Below, piece by piece: positions 35,206 through 44,177 of a stretch of DNA of 64,000 bases. Numbering within the stretch: position 1 is the first letter of the stretch; each line of letters starts with the position of its first letter. Both the position numbers and the translations under genes were made by a program. The notes under the pieces were generated by a model that saw only the letters and a list, made by a program, of their open reading frames with translations, was not told the origin of the DNA and did not search any database. The stretch is taken from positions 100,054 through 164,053 of the forward strand of contig JBFLYK010000008.1 of NCBI GenBank assembly GCA_040756995.1. Reading direction: 5' to 3'. This DNA is from BP-133 sp040756995 (GTDB lineage Bacteria > Actinomycetota > Acidimicrobiia > IMCC26256 > BP-133).

Positions 35206-36138
35206 ATGCGGGGCGAACGGCGATGGGTGGGGGTGACCGTCGTGGCGCTGGCGCCCTGGATCTGGTTCGCGGTGCGCGATCTCGGCTGGGTCTTCGAACT
35301 GGTGGCCAACACACTGCCGCTGCTGTTCGGCCTGGCGGCCGTCGCGCTGGCCGGGTTCTCCGTGGTCCGCCGGCGTCCGGTGATGGCGATCGGCGTCGGC
35401 TCCTGCCTCCTCGCCGGCGGGGCGGCCGTGGTCGGGCCGTGGCGCCCGCAGCCGATCCCGCCGCCGGTGCAGGGCTGGCGGATCGTCATGGCCAACGTCA
35501 GCTCCCGCAACGCCGCCGTCGACCAGGCCGTGGCCGACGCGCTGGCGCAGCAGGGTGATCTCGTCCTGATGCTCGAAGCCGGCGAGGACCCGCCGGCGCC
35601 ATCGGGGTTCACCGCGGTGGCCCTGCCCTCGTACAGCAACCAGGTGATCCTCTCCCGATTCCCGGCCCGCTTGCTCGACCGCCCGGTGAACTGGCCCAAA
35701 CGCCTGCGGGCGCACCGCATCGGGGTCGACGCCCCCAGCGGCCGGGTCGTCGTCTATCTCGCCCACCTCGTCCGGCCCCATCTCGGCCTGCGCGGCGTCA
35801 TCCGGCTGCCCCGGCAAATGGCGGCCCAGCGCCGGGAGCGCGACGCCCTGCTGGCCTCCGCCCGCCGGGAAACGGCCCCGGTGGTGCTCGTCGGCGATTT
35901 CAACTCCTCCGATCGGGGCCGGGGCTATCGCCGGATCACCGACCGGTTCCGCGACGCCATGCGCAGCCGGTGGGCGGGCCCGACGTACGCCGCCTCCCTG
36001 TGGCGGCCGCTCCTGCTCCGGATCGACCATGTCTTCGTGCCCCGGGACTGGTGCTCCGCCGAACCCGAGCGGTTCGACCTGCGCGGTTCCGATCACCGGG
36101 GCGTGGCGGTGGACGTCGGGCCCTGCCCCGCCCTTTAG
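35206..36138 (+). CDS. Endonuclease/exonuclease/phosphatase (EEP) family membrane protein
   Basis: A 310-residue protein with three N-terminal hydrophobic segments (VTVVALAPWIWFAV, LVANTLPLLFGLAAVALAG, AIGVGSCLLAGGAAVVG). An EEP domain follows: VMANVSSRN, LVLMLEAGEDP, a central VVVYLAHL, VLVGDFNSSDRGRGY and the closing RGSDHRGVAV. The catalytic Asp-Asn and terminal Asp-His pairs are intact. It probably hydrolyses a phosphoester outside the cytoplasm. It lies 10 bases upstream of typA. Confidence 0.85.
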   Translation: MRGERRWVGVTVVALAPWIWFAVRDLGWVFELVANTLPLLFGLAAVALAGFSVVRRRPVMAIGVGSCLLAGGAAVVGPWRPQPIPPPVQGWRIVMANVSSRNAAVDQAVADALAQQGDLVLMLEAGEDPPAPSGFTAVALPSYSNQVILSRFPARLLDRPVNWPKRLRAHRIGVDAPSGRVVVYLAHLVRPHLGLRGVIRLPRQMAAQRRERDALLASARRETAPVVLVGDFNSSDRGRGYRRITDRFRDAMRSRWAGPTYAASLWRPLLLRIDHVFVPRDWCSAEPERFDLRGSDHRGVAVDVGPCPAL

Positions 36139-36148
36139 GCTCCTCCCT

Positions 36149-37978
36149 GTGCCCCAACGCCTCGACCTCCGCAATGTGGCGATCGTCGCCCACGTCGACC
36201 ATGGGAAGACCACCCTGGTCGACGCCATGCTGTGGCAGTCGGGCGTGTTCCGGGAGAACCAGGAGGTCGCCGACCGGGTCCTCGACTCCATGGACCTCGA
36301 GCGGGAGAAGGGCATCACGATCCTGGCCAAGAACACGGCCGTCCGCTTCGGTGACGTGAAGTTCAACATCGTCGACACGCCGGGTCACGCCGACTTCGGC
36401 GGCGAGGTGGAGCGGGCGCTGGCCATGGTCGACGGGGTGCTGCTCCTCGTCGACGCCGCTGAGGGGCCGCAGCCGCAGACCCGCTTCGTGCTGCGCAAGA
36501 CGCTCGAGGCCCGGCTGCCGGTGATCCTCGTCATCAACAAGGTCGACCGGCCCGACGCCCGGGTGGCGGCGGTCGTCGACGAGGTCTACGAGCTCTTCCT
36601 CGACCTCGACGCCGAAGCCGATCAGATCGACTTCCCCATCGTCTACGCCAACGCCCGGGACGGGTGGGCATCGCTCGATCCGGCCGTCGAGGGCACCTCC
36701 CTGGAGCCGCTGTTCCGGCTGCTGGTGGAGCACATCCCGCCGCCCACTTACGAGGACGGCCATCCCCTCCAGGCGCTCGTCACCAACCTCGACCGCTCGC
36801 CCTATCTCGGGCGGCTGGCCCTGTGCCGGGTCCGGCAGGGGACGATCGCCCGCAACTCGGCGGTGGCCTGGTGCAAGGCCGACGGGTCGATCGAACGGGT
36901 CAAGGTCACCGACCTGTTCGTCACCGAGGCGCTGACCCGGGTGCCGGCCGAGTCGGCCGGGCCGGGAGAGATCATCGCCGTGGCCGGTCTCGACGCGGTC
37001 ACCATCGGCGAGACGCTGGCCGATACGGCCGATCCCCGCCCGCTGCCCGTCCTGCGCATCGACGAGCCGAGCCTGTCGATGACGATCGGCGTCAACACCT
37101 CGCCTCTGGCCGGCCAGGACGGCGGCACGAAGCTCACCGCCCGCCTGGTGAAGAGCCGGCTCGACACCGAGCTCGTCGGCAACGTGTCGCTGCGGGTCTT
37201 CCCCACCGCCCGGCCCGACACGTGGGAGGTGCAGGGCCGGGGCGAGCTGCAGCTCGCCGTGCTGGTCGAGACCATGCGCCGGGAGGGCTTCGAGCTGACC
37301 GTCGGCAAGCCGCAGGTCGTCACCAGAGAGATCGACGGGAAGCTCTGCGAGCCGGTGGAGCGCATGACGGTGTTCGTCCCCGAGGACCACCTCGGGGCAG
37401 TGACGAAGCTGCTGGCCGCCCGCAAGGGCCGGGTGGAGCAGCTCGTCAACCACGGCCACGGCTGGGTCCGCATCGAATATCTCGTGCCGGCCCGGGGCCT
37501 GATCGGGTTCCGGACGGAGTTCATGACCGAGACCCGGGGGACGGGCATCCTCCACCACGTGTTCGAGCGTTACGAGCCGTGGTTCGGGGAGATCCGCACC
37601 CGCAACAACGGTTCCATGGTCGCCGACCGGCGGGGCCAGAGCACCACCTACGCCCTCCTCAACCTGTCGGAGCGGGGCCAGATGCTGGTCGGGCCGGGCG
37701 AGGAGGTCTACGAGGGCATGATCGTGGGCGAGAACTCCCGGGCCGAGGACATGGACGTCAACGTGGCCAAGGAGAAGAAGCTCACCAACATGCGGTCATC
37801 GACCGCCGAGGAGCTGGTGCGGCTGCCACCGCCCCGGATCCTGTCGCTGGAGCAGGCGCTGGAGTTCATCTCCGAGGACGAGTGCGTCGAGGTGACGCCG
37901 AAGACCGTCCGCCTCCGCAAGGTCGTCCTGCCGGCGACCGACCGGGCCCGCATCCAGAAGCGGGACCGGTCGGCCTGA
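36149..37978 (+). CDS. typA: Translational GTPase TypA/BipA
   Basis: A 609-residue ribosome-associated GTPase from GTG 36149. The G1 motif is AHVDHGKTT at residues 13-21, G2 is in REKGITI, G3 is DTPGHADFGGE and G4 is NKVDRPDA. EF-G-like domains III and V and the BipA C-terminal domain follow (RGLIGFRTEFMTETRGTGIL, AYALLNL-type and VNVAKEKKLTNMRSS). It has a role in ribosome assembly and stress or cold adaptation. Confidence 0.97.
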   Translation: MPQRLDLRNVAIVAHVDHGKTTLVDAMLWQSGVFRENQEVADRVLDSMDLEREKGITILAKNTAVRFGDVKFNIVDTPGHADFGGEVERALAMVDGVLLLVDAAEGPQPQTRFVLRKTLEARLPVILVINKVDRPDARVAAVVDEVYELFLDLDAEADQIDFPIVYANARDGWASLDPAVEGTSLEPLFRLLVEHIPPPTYEDGHPLQALVTNLDRSPYLGRLALCRVRQGTIARNSAVAWCKADGSIERVKVTDLFVTEALTRVPAESAGPGEIIAVAGLDAVTIGETLADTADPRPLPVLRIDEPSLSMTIGVNTSPLAGQDGGTKLTARLVKSRLDTELVGNVSLRVFPTARPDTWEVQGRGELQLAVLVETMRREGFELTVGKPQVVTREIDGKLCEPVERMTVFVPEDHLGAVTKLLAARKGRVEQLVNHGHGWVRIEYLVPARGLIGFRTEFMTETRGTGILHHVFERYEPWFGEIRTRNNGSMVADRRGQSTTYALLNLSERGQMLVGPGEEVYEGMIVGENSRAEDMDVNVAKEKKLTNMRSSTAEELVRLPPPRILSLEQALEFISEDECVEVTPKTVRLRKVVLPATDRARIQKRDRSA

Positions 37979-37997
37979 TCGGCGATCAGAACATCGA

Positions 37998-39080
37998 TCA
38001 GAACATGTAGCCGTCATTGACCGGCTGCGGACGGGACGGCCCGAGCGGGCCGATCGGCCCTGGAACCCCGCCGCCGCCATCGGTCCCGGAGACCTCGGTG
38101 GTGGCCTGCGCCTGGTTGTTGCCGGTCTGCTCGTCGAGCATCTGGCTCGTGACGTAGGCGACGTTGACCGCGGTGCCGGGCCGGGTCACGCGGACCACCA
38201 CGGTGACCGTGGCGGTGCCGGCGGAGGCGAGGTCACCCAGTTCGCACACCACGTCCCGGCCGGACGGGGTGCACGTGCCCTGGCTCGGCGTGGCCGAGAC
38301 GAACTCGGCGCCGTCGGGCAGCTGGTCGCTCAGGTGCGTGCCCACCGCCACCGCCGGGCCGGCGTTGGCCACGGTGATCGTGTAGGTCAGGTTCTCGCCG
38401 GTGGTGGCGGTCTGACGGTCGACGGCGTTGCTGACGCCGAGGTCGGCCGCCCAGGTGCCGCCGCTCTGCACGTCGGTCACGACGGTGGCGGAGTTGTTGC
38501 CCTCGTAGGGGTCGTACTCCCGGCCCGTGACCGTGGCGGTGTTGTAGATCGCCCCGGCCCGTACGGCGTGGACGGTGATGGTGACGGTGGCGTCCCGGCC
38601 GCCGTCGAGCGTGCCGAGGGCGCAGCGGACGTACTGCTGCGCCAAGGAGCAGACACCCTGCGAGGCCGCCGTCTGAACGAGGCGGACCCCGTTGGGCAGC
38701 TGGTCGAGGACAGTGACGTCGGTGGTCGGGGCCGGCCCCCGGTTCACGACGCTCAGCGTGTAGTCGAACTGCGAGCCCTGCTTGGCCGGATTGGGCGCCG
38801 ACGTCGCCGTCAGCTCCAGGTCGGCGGACGGGCGGCCGCTCGGCGGGCCGAGCGTGGGCCCGAAGCGGCCACCGAACCGGGACGATCCCGGCATGGGCGG
38901 CGTGTAGCCGTGGGCGTCGCGCGACACCCCGCCGACCGGACCCGCCGGGCCCGTCGCCGTGCCGTCACCGTAGGGAAGGCGGAACCGCCCCTCCGCCATG
39001 GCCCCGGGGACGCCGGTGAGGAGGACGGCCATGAGGCCGGCACCCAGCGTCGCCTGCTTCCACATCCTCGACGTGAACAC
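37998..39080 (-). CDS. Exported protein with two DUF11 repeats
   Basis: A 360-residue protein from GTG 39080 with AAGGGAG upstream; ATG 39065 is an alternative. A signal peptide (MWKQATLGAGLMAVLLTGVPGAMA) is followed by a Gly/Pro-rich linker. Two DUF11 domains of about 110 residues each follow (DYTLSVVNRGPAPTTDVTV and TYTITVANAGPAVAVGTHL). Each has a conserved Cys pair (GVCSLAQQYVRC, GTCTPSGRDVVC). No anchor is present at the C-terminus. DUF11 domains are adhesive Ig-like modules of cell-surface proteins. Confidence 0.88.
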   Translation of the reverse strand: MFTSRMWKQATLGAGLMAVLLTGVPGAMAEGRFRLPYGDGTATGPAGPVGGVSRDAHGYTPPMPGSSRFGGRFGPTLGPPSGRPSADLELTATSAPNPAKQGSQFDYTLSVVNRGPAPTTDVTVLDQLPNGVRLVQTAASQGVCSLAQQYVRCALGTLDGGRDATVTITVHAVRAGAIYNTATVTGREYDPYEGNNSATVVTDVQSGGTWAADLGVSNAVDRQTATTGENLTYTITVANAGPAVAVGTHLSDQLPDGAEFVSATPSQGTCTPSGRDVVCELGDLASAGTATVTVVVRVTRPGTAVNVAYVTSQMLDEQTGNNQAQATTEVSGTDGGGGVPGPIGPLGPSRPQPVNDGYMF

Positions 39081-39344
39081 GTGTCGCTCCCTTCCCGAGA
39101 CGACGGGCGCGCCCGCTCCGTCGTCGGTGGCACCCCAGCGGCAACACCGAAAATCGTCAGAACTTTTTACTGCAAATTCCCGCGGCGCTCTTCGAGGTAG
39201 AGCGACGGGGAAAGTTCCCGCTACATTCCCAGCATTACCTATCTGTCCCAGCCTGCAGGGCAGATTGTGGGCTTTTGCCCGATCCTTGTCAAGCTGACCG
39301 GTCGTCGGCTTTTACCAAAAATGAAAGCCTGGATATCGAGCTTT

Positions 39345-41366
39345 TTAACTCTGTCGTCGACGGGCCAGACGCTGAAATTCCAGCTGGCTGAACCGCCCCT
39401 CGGACCCGTCGTCCCCGACCCCGCCCGGAGTCCACGTGCCGTCGGCGTCGAGCGTCCAGGCACCGTTTCCGTCGGCCAGGTTTGCGGCCAGGATCTCCTC
39501 GAGGCGGGCGGTGAGCGCCTTGTTCTCCACCGGGCAGAGGAGCTGTACCCGCTTGTCGAGGTTGCTGGGCGTGAGATCGGCGGAGCCGATGAAATACCGC
39601 GTCGGAGCCCCGTCCGCGCCGAAGGCGAAGATGCGGGAGTGCTCCAGGTAGCGGCCGATGATGGAGCGGACGCGGATCCGCTCTGAACGGCCCGGCACGC
39701 CCGGTTGCAGCCGGCAGATGCCCCGGATGACGAGGTCGATCTCGCATCCGGCGGCCGACGCCTCGTACAGGGCGGCGATGACCTCGTCGTCGACGAGGTT
39801 GTTCATCTTCATGGCGATGCGGCCGCCGGAAGCGGCGGCGGTCTGCCGGATCAGGTCCACGATCCGCCGCCGCAACTCCACCGGCGCCACCGCCAGCTTG
39901 CGGTAATTCGTCCGACGGCTGTAGCCGGTGAGGAAGTTGAAGAGGTCGCTGAGGTCGGCACCGATGTCCTCGTCGGCGGTGAGTAGGCCGACGTCCTCGT
40001 AGAGGCGGGCGGTGGTGGCGTCGTAGTTGCCCGTCCCGATATGGCAGTAGCGGCGAAGCTCCCCCCGCTCCCGGCGCACCACCAGCGTCGCCTTGCAGCC
40101 CGTCTTCAGGCCGACGAGGCCGTAGACCACGTGGACGCCCGCTTCCTCCAGGCGTCGGGCCCAGGCGATGTTGATCTCCTCGCTGAAGCGGGCGGTGAGC
40201 TCGACGAGGACGGCCACCTGCTTCCCGGCCTCGGCGGCCCGGATGAGAGCCCGGGGGATCGCGCTGTCCAGCGACGTGCGGTACATCGTCTGCTTGATGG
40301 CCAGCACGTCGGGGTCGGTGGCGGCCTGGTCGATGAACGCCTCCACGGCCGCGAAAGAGTCGTAGGGATGGTGGACGAGGATGTCGCGCGACCGGAGGAC
40401 GCTGAAGATGTCGCCGGGGTTGGCCCCGAGACCCTCGGCCGGGACGGGCGTCCAGGTCGGGTACTTCAACTCCGGCCGGTTGAGGGCGTAGAGCTCGGAC
40501 AACGAGCCGAGGTCGATGAGGTGGTCCAGCTCGTAGAGATCGTCGGCGGAGAGCTGCAGCTCCCGGAGCAGGAGTTCCCGCACACCGGCCGGCATGCCGG
40601 AGTCGACCTCGAGGCGCACGGCCCGGCCGAAGCGCCGCTGGCGGAGCTGCATCTCGACGGCGGCCAGCAGGTCGTCGGCTTCCTCGTCGCCGACCATGAG
40701 ATCGGCGTTGCGGCTCACCCGGAAGGGATGGGCCGACTCGATCTCCATGCCCGGGAAGAGCATCGGCAGATGGTCGGCGATGACCTGTTCCAGCGGGTAG
40801 AGCCGGGCGCCGTCGGCGGTGGCCTGGAAACGGGACAGCAACGGCGGCACCTTCACCCGGGCGAAGCGGCGTTGGCCGTCGCGACCGTCGCGCACCATGA
40901 CGGCGAGGTTGAGCGACAGGTTCGAGATGTAGGGGAAGGGATGGCCGGGGTCGACGGCCAGGGGTGTCAGGACGGGGAAGAGCTGTTCCTCGAAGCGCTG
41001 GCGCAGCTCGTCACGGTGGGCCGGCTCGATGCCGGCCGTGTCGCTGAGGTGGATGTCGGCCTCGGCCAGGGCGGGCACCAGCGCTTTGTAGATGGCGGAC
41101 TGCTGGACCAGCAGTTCGAGGACCCGGGCCCGGATGGCCTTGAGTTGGGCCACCGGTTCGAGACCACCGGCCGCCGCCGCTCCCAGGCCGGCCGCTGCCC
41201 GTCCCGCCAGGCCGGCCACGCGGACCATGAAGAATTCGTCGAGGTTGGCGGAGAAGATGGCCAGGAACTTGAGCCGCTCGAGGAGCGGAACCGTCGGGTC
41301 CTCGGCCAGGGCCAGCACCCGGGCGTTGAAGTCGAGCCAGGACAGATCGCGGTCGAGGAGCTCCAT
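39345..41366 (-). CDS. ppk: Polyphosphate kinase
   Basis: About 673 residues from ATG 41366, chosen because GGGAGGG lies 10 bases upstream; TTG 41375 is the alternative. The N-terminal domain begins LLDRDLSWLDFNARVLALA. Catalytic regions are FIDQAATDPDVLAIKQTMYRT (shortened here to its key FIDQAA), VLVELTARFSEE, and the second-domain YCHIGTGNYDATTARLYED and SADLTPSNLDKRVQL segments. It makes polyphosphate from ATP. It follows the methyltransferase gene closely. Confidence 0.96.
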   Translation of the reverse strand: MELLDRDLSWLDFNARVLALAEDPTVPLLERLKFLAIFSANLDEFFMVRVAGLAGRAAAGLGAAAAGGLEPVAQLKAIRARVLELLVQQSAIYKALVPALAEADIHLSDTAGIEPAHRDELRQRFEEQLFPVLTPLAVDPGHPFPYISNLSLNLAVMVRDGRDGQRRFARVKVPPLLSRFQATADGARLYPLEQVIADHLPMLFPGMEIESAHPFRVSRNADLMVGDEEADDLLAAVEMQLRQRRFGRAVRLEVDSGMPAGVRELLLRELQLSADDLYELDHLIDLGSLSELYALNRPELKYPTWTPVPAEGLGANPGDIFSVLRSRDILVHHPYDSFAAVEAFIDQAATDPDVLAIKQTMYRTSLDSAIPRALIRAAEAGKQVAVLVELTARFSEEINIAWARRLEEAGVHVVYGLVGLKTGCKATLVVRRERGELRRYCHIGTGNYDATTARLYEDVGLLTADEDIGADLSDLFNFLTGYSRRTNYRKLAVAPVELRRRIVDLIRQTAAASGGRIAMKMNNLVDDEVIAALYEASAAGCEIDLVIRGICRLQPGVPGRSERIRVRSIIGRYLEHSRIFAFGADGAPTRYFIGSADLTPSNLDKRVQLLCPVENKALTARLEEILAANLADGNGAWTLDADGTWTPGGVGDDGSEGRFSQLEFQRLARRRQS

Positions 41367-41371
41367 TGCGC

Positions 41372-41896
41372 TCAACCCTCCCCGGCCGTGGCCGCGATGC
41401 GCTGCACGGCCCGGGGCGAAGAGTCCTCCAGTACGAGGTCCTCATAGGAGAGGACCCGGAGCCGACCCCGGACGGCGTCGAGGAGTTCGCCGGGCTCGAG
41501 GAGGAAGTCGGGGTTCTCGGGCCGGCCGAAACGCTCCTGGCCCCGGGCGAAGGTCTCGTAGAGCAGGACGCCACCGGGGGCGACGGCGCCGACGATGTCG
41601 GGCAGGATCGGGCGGTGGAGGTAGTTGGTCACCACCACCGCGTCGAATTCCCGGCCGGCGAACGGCCAGGGCGCGCCGGTCTCGAGGTCGAACTCGACGT
41701 CCTCGAACGCCGGATCCGACTTGAGGTCGGCGAGGCCGCTCGTGTCCCGGTCCACGGCCGTGACCGGATGGCCACGGTCAAGGAAGAAACGGGTGTGCCG
41801 CCCCGAACCGGCGGCGACGTCGAGCACCCGTCCCGCCGGGGGAACGAGCCCCGCGAACCGGGTGATCCATTCCGAAGGCTCCGGGCCACCCACCAC
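41372..41896 (-). CDS. SAM-dependent methyltransferase (TehB-like small type)
   Basis: A 174-residue class I methyltransferase. Motif I is VLDVAAGSGRHTRFFLDRG near residue 25; the acidic residue after strand 2 is VTAVDRDTSG, and motif IV is FDAVVVTNYLHRPIL. The substrate is unknown; the short size resembles tellurite-resistance TehB-type enzymes. It is upstream of and almost overlaps ppk. Confidence 0.85.
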   Translation of the reverse strand: MVGGPEPSEWITRFAGLVPPAGRVLDVAAGSGRHTRFFLDRGHPVTAVDRDTSGLADLKSDPAFEDVEFDLETGAPWPFAGREFDAVVVTNYLHRPILPDIVGAVAPGGVLLYETFARGQERFGRPENPDFLLEPGELLDAVRGRLRVLSYEDLVLEDSSPRAVQRIAATAGEG

Positions 41897-41906
41897 GCAA
41901 CCGGCC

Positions 41907-43013
41907 TCAGCTCATGACGATCGAGGCCCGCGTCGAGCGGCTGGAGAGCTGGTCGACGAAGGCCTCGTTGATCTGGTCCAGGGGGTAGTCGGACAGGACC
42001 TGGTCGAGGGGCAGCCGGTCGGCGTTCCGGGCCAGGAAGTCGACGGCCGCGGCCAGGCTGGCGGCGTCGTAGAGCATCACGGCTTCGATCCGGTGGTTGG
42101 CCGCCACGAGGCGGCCGGGATCAAGGTCGATCGACCGGCCGGGATAGAAGGTGCCGATCTCGAGGTAGCGGCCGCCGACGGCCAGCATCCGCAGGCCTTC
42201 GGGGATGACCTCGCTGAACCCCACGAGCTCGCAGACGACATCGGCGCCCCAGCCGTTGGTCAGCGTGCGGACCTCGGCCACCCGGTCCTCCGGGTTGGGA
42301 TGCTCGCGGAGGTCGACGGTGGCGTCGGCACCCATGGCCCGGGCCAGCGCCAGGCGGTCGTCGAGCCCGTCGATGACGATCACCCGGTGGGCGCCCCGCT
42401 CCTTGGCCACCGCCGTGGCGTAGGCGCCGAGGCCGCCGGCTCCCTGGATCACCACCGTGTCACCGAACCCGACACCGATCCGCTCCAGGCCGTAGATCAC
42501 CTGCGCCAGGGCGCAGTTGGCGCCGGCCACCATCGTGTCGGTCACGTTGTCGGGCACCTTGAAGACCGCCATCCGTGGCGACACGTGGTAGTAGTCGGCG
42601 AAGGCCCCGTTGAAGTGCGGCGGCTGGTGCGGGTCGGTGAACATGCGGCCCAGGGCCGCCGGGCAGGCCGGGGCCATGCCCCGGAGGCAGGCCCGGCACC
42701 GGCCGCAGGGGGCGAAGTACTGGTAGACGACCCGGTCGCCGACCGCCAGCGGCGCGCCGGCCCAGTCGGTCGCCACGCCGTCGCCCAGGGCGTGGACGAC
42801 ACCCGTCATCTCATGGCCGATGATGGCGCCGTCGGGCCGGATCCACCGCTCGAGGCGCCCGTCGCCCCGCCAGAAGTGCAGGTCCGACCCGCAGACGTTG
42901 GCCCGGGTGACCCGCACCAGGACCGACCCCGGGCCGGGATCGAGGACCGGGAATTCGGTGAGAGTCATGGGCTTGCCGGGCTCGAAGAAGAGCGCCGCTC
43001 TGCCTGTGTCCAT
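41907..43013 (-). CDS. Zinc-dependent medium-chain alcohol dehydrogenase family protein
   Basis: A 368-residue MDR enzyme. The catalytic zinc region includes NVCGSDLHFWRGDG and IIGHEMTGVV. The structural zinc site has four cysteines in CGRCRACLRGMAPAC. The NAD(P)-binding Rossmann motif is GAGGLGAYATAVA, followed by VIVIDGLDDR. It is 10 bases upstream of the methyltransferase gene, on the same strand. Substrate unknown. Confidence 0.9.
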   Translation of the reverse strand: MDTGRAALFFEPGKPMTLTEFPVLDPGPGSVLVRVTRANVCGSDLHFWRGDGRLERWIRPDGAIIGHEMTGVVHALGDGVATDWAGAPLAVGDRVVYQYFAPCGRCRACLRGMAPACPAALGRMFTDPHQPPHFNGAFADYYHVSPRMAVFKVPDNVTDTMVAGANCALAQVIYGLERIGVGFGDTVVIQGAGGLGAYATAVAKERGAHRVIVIDGLDDRLALARAMGADATVDLREHPNPEDRVAEVRTLTNGWGADVVCELVGFSEVIPEGLRMLAVGGRYLEIGTFYPGRSIDLDPGRLVAANHRIEAVMLYDAASLAAAVDFLARNADRLPLDQVLSDYPLDQINEAFVDQLSSRSTRASIVMS

Positions 43014-43049
43014 AACCTCTTTCTAGTGCAGTCAACGAAGGGAGGGGCC

Positions 43050-44177
43050 ATGGCCACTGGTTACGTCTGGCATGAGCTCTACGGATGGCACGACACGGGG
43101 TCGTCGGCGGGCTTCGTCTACGGAAACGCACCGGCGGGGCTCCAGCCCAGCCACCACTACGACAGCCCCGATTCCAAGAAGCGCCTCCACGAGCTGGTGG
43201 CCGTCAGCGGTCTGGCCGACAACCTGACCCGGATCGAGGCTGAGCCGGCCACCGATGCCGAGCTGCTGCTGGTCCACGACCGGGCGTACGTCGACCGCAT
43301 CACCGCCGAGGGCCGGCTGCCGAAAGGCGGCGACGCCGGCGACGGATTCAGCCCCTTCGGACAGGGCGGCGACGAGATCGCCCGACGCTCGACCGGCGGG
43401 ACGATCGCCGCCACCAGCGCCGTCCTCGAGGGTCGGATCGACAACGCCTACGCCCTCGTCCGGCCGCCGGGCCATCACGCCTTGCCCGGTATGGGGATGG
43501 GGTTCTGCATTTTCGCCAACGTGGCCGTGGCCGCCCGGGTGGCCCGGACCCGGCACGGTGTCGGCCGGATCGCCGTCGTCGACTGGGACGTCCACCACGG
43601 AAACGGAACCCAGGCCATCTTCTATGACGACCCCGACACGCTGGCCATCTCCATCCACCAGGACAACTGGTATCCGCCCGACTCCGGCCATCTCCACGAA
43701 CGAGGCCGCGGCCTCGGCGAGGGCACGACGCTCAACGTGCCGCTGCCGCCGGGTTCCGGCAACGGCGCCTATCTCGCCGTCATGGAGCAGGTCGTGGTTC
43801 CGGCCCTGGAGCGCTTCCGGCCCGAGCTGATCCTGGTGGCCTGCGGCTTCGACGCCAACGTCCTCGACCCGCTGGCCCGGATGATGGTCACGTCCACCGC
43901 TTACCGCAGCATGACCGCCATGCTGCTCGACGCGGCGGCGGCCATCTGCGCCGGCCGCATCGTGTTCTCCCACGAGGGGGGCTACAGCGAGATCTACGTT
44001 CCCTTCTGCGGTCTGGCGGTGATCGAAACGCTGGCCGGAATGAAGAGCACGGTGGAGGATCCGTTCATCGGGCTCCTCGACGAGATCGGAGGCCAGGCGC
44101 TCCAGCCCCACCAGGCCGCCGTCATCACCGAAGCCGCCGCCCTGGTGCAGGCGATCCCACCAGCTGGTCGACGTTGA
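43050..44177 (+). CDS. Histone-deacetylase-family (class II) amidohydrolase
   Basis: A 375-residue arginase/deacetylase-fold enzyme from ATG 43050 with GGAGGGG upstream. Zinc and active-site residues are visible in RPPGHHALPGMGMGFCI, VVDWDVHHGNGTQAI, ACGFDANVLDPLARM and HEGGYSEIY. Bacterial members deacetylate polyamines or acetylated proteins. It is divergent from the MDR dehydrogenase and overlaps the convergent subtilase by 53 bases at the 3' end. Confidence 0.92.
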   Translation: MATGYVWHELYGWHDTGSSAGFVYGNAPAGLQPSHHYDSPDSKKRLHELVAVSGLADNLTRIEAEPATDAELLLVHDRAYVDRITAEGRLPKGGDAGDGFSPFGQGGDEIARRSTGGTIAATSAVLEGRIDNAYALVRPPGHHALPGMGMGFCIFANVAVAARVARTRHGVGRIAVVDWDVHHGNGTQAIFYDDPDTLAISIHQDNWYPPDSGHLHERGRGLGEGTTLNVPLPPGSGNGAYLAVMEQVVVPALERFRPELILVACGFDANVLDPLARMMVTSTAYRSMTAMLLDAAAAICAGRIVFSHEGGYSEIYVPFCGLAVIETLAGMKSTVEDPFIGLLDEIGGQALQPHQAAVITEAAALVQAIPPAGRR

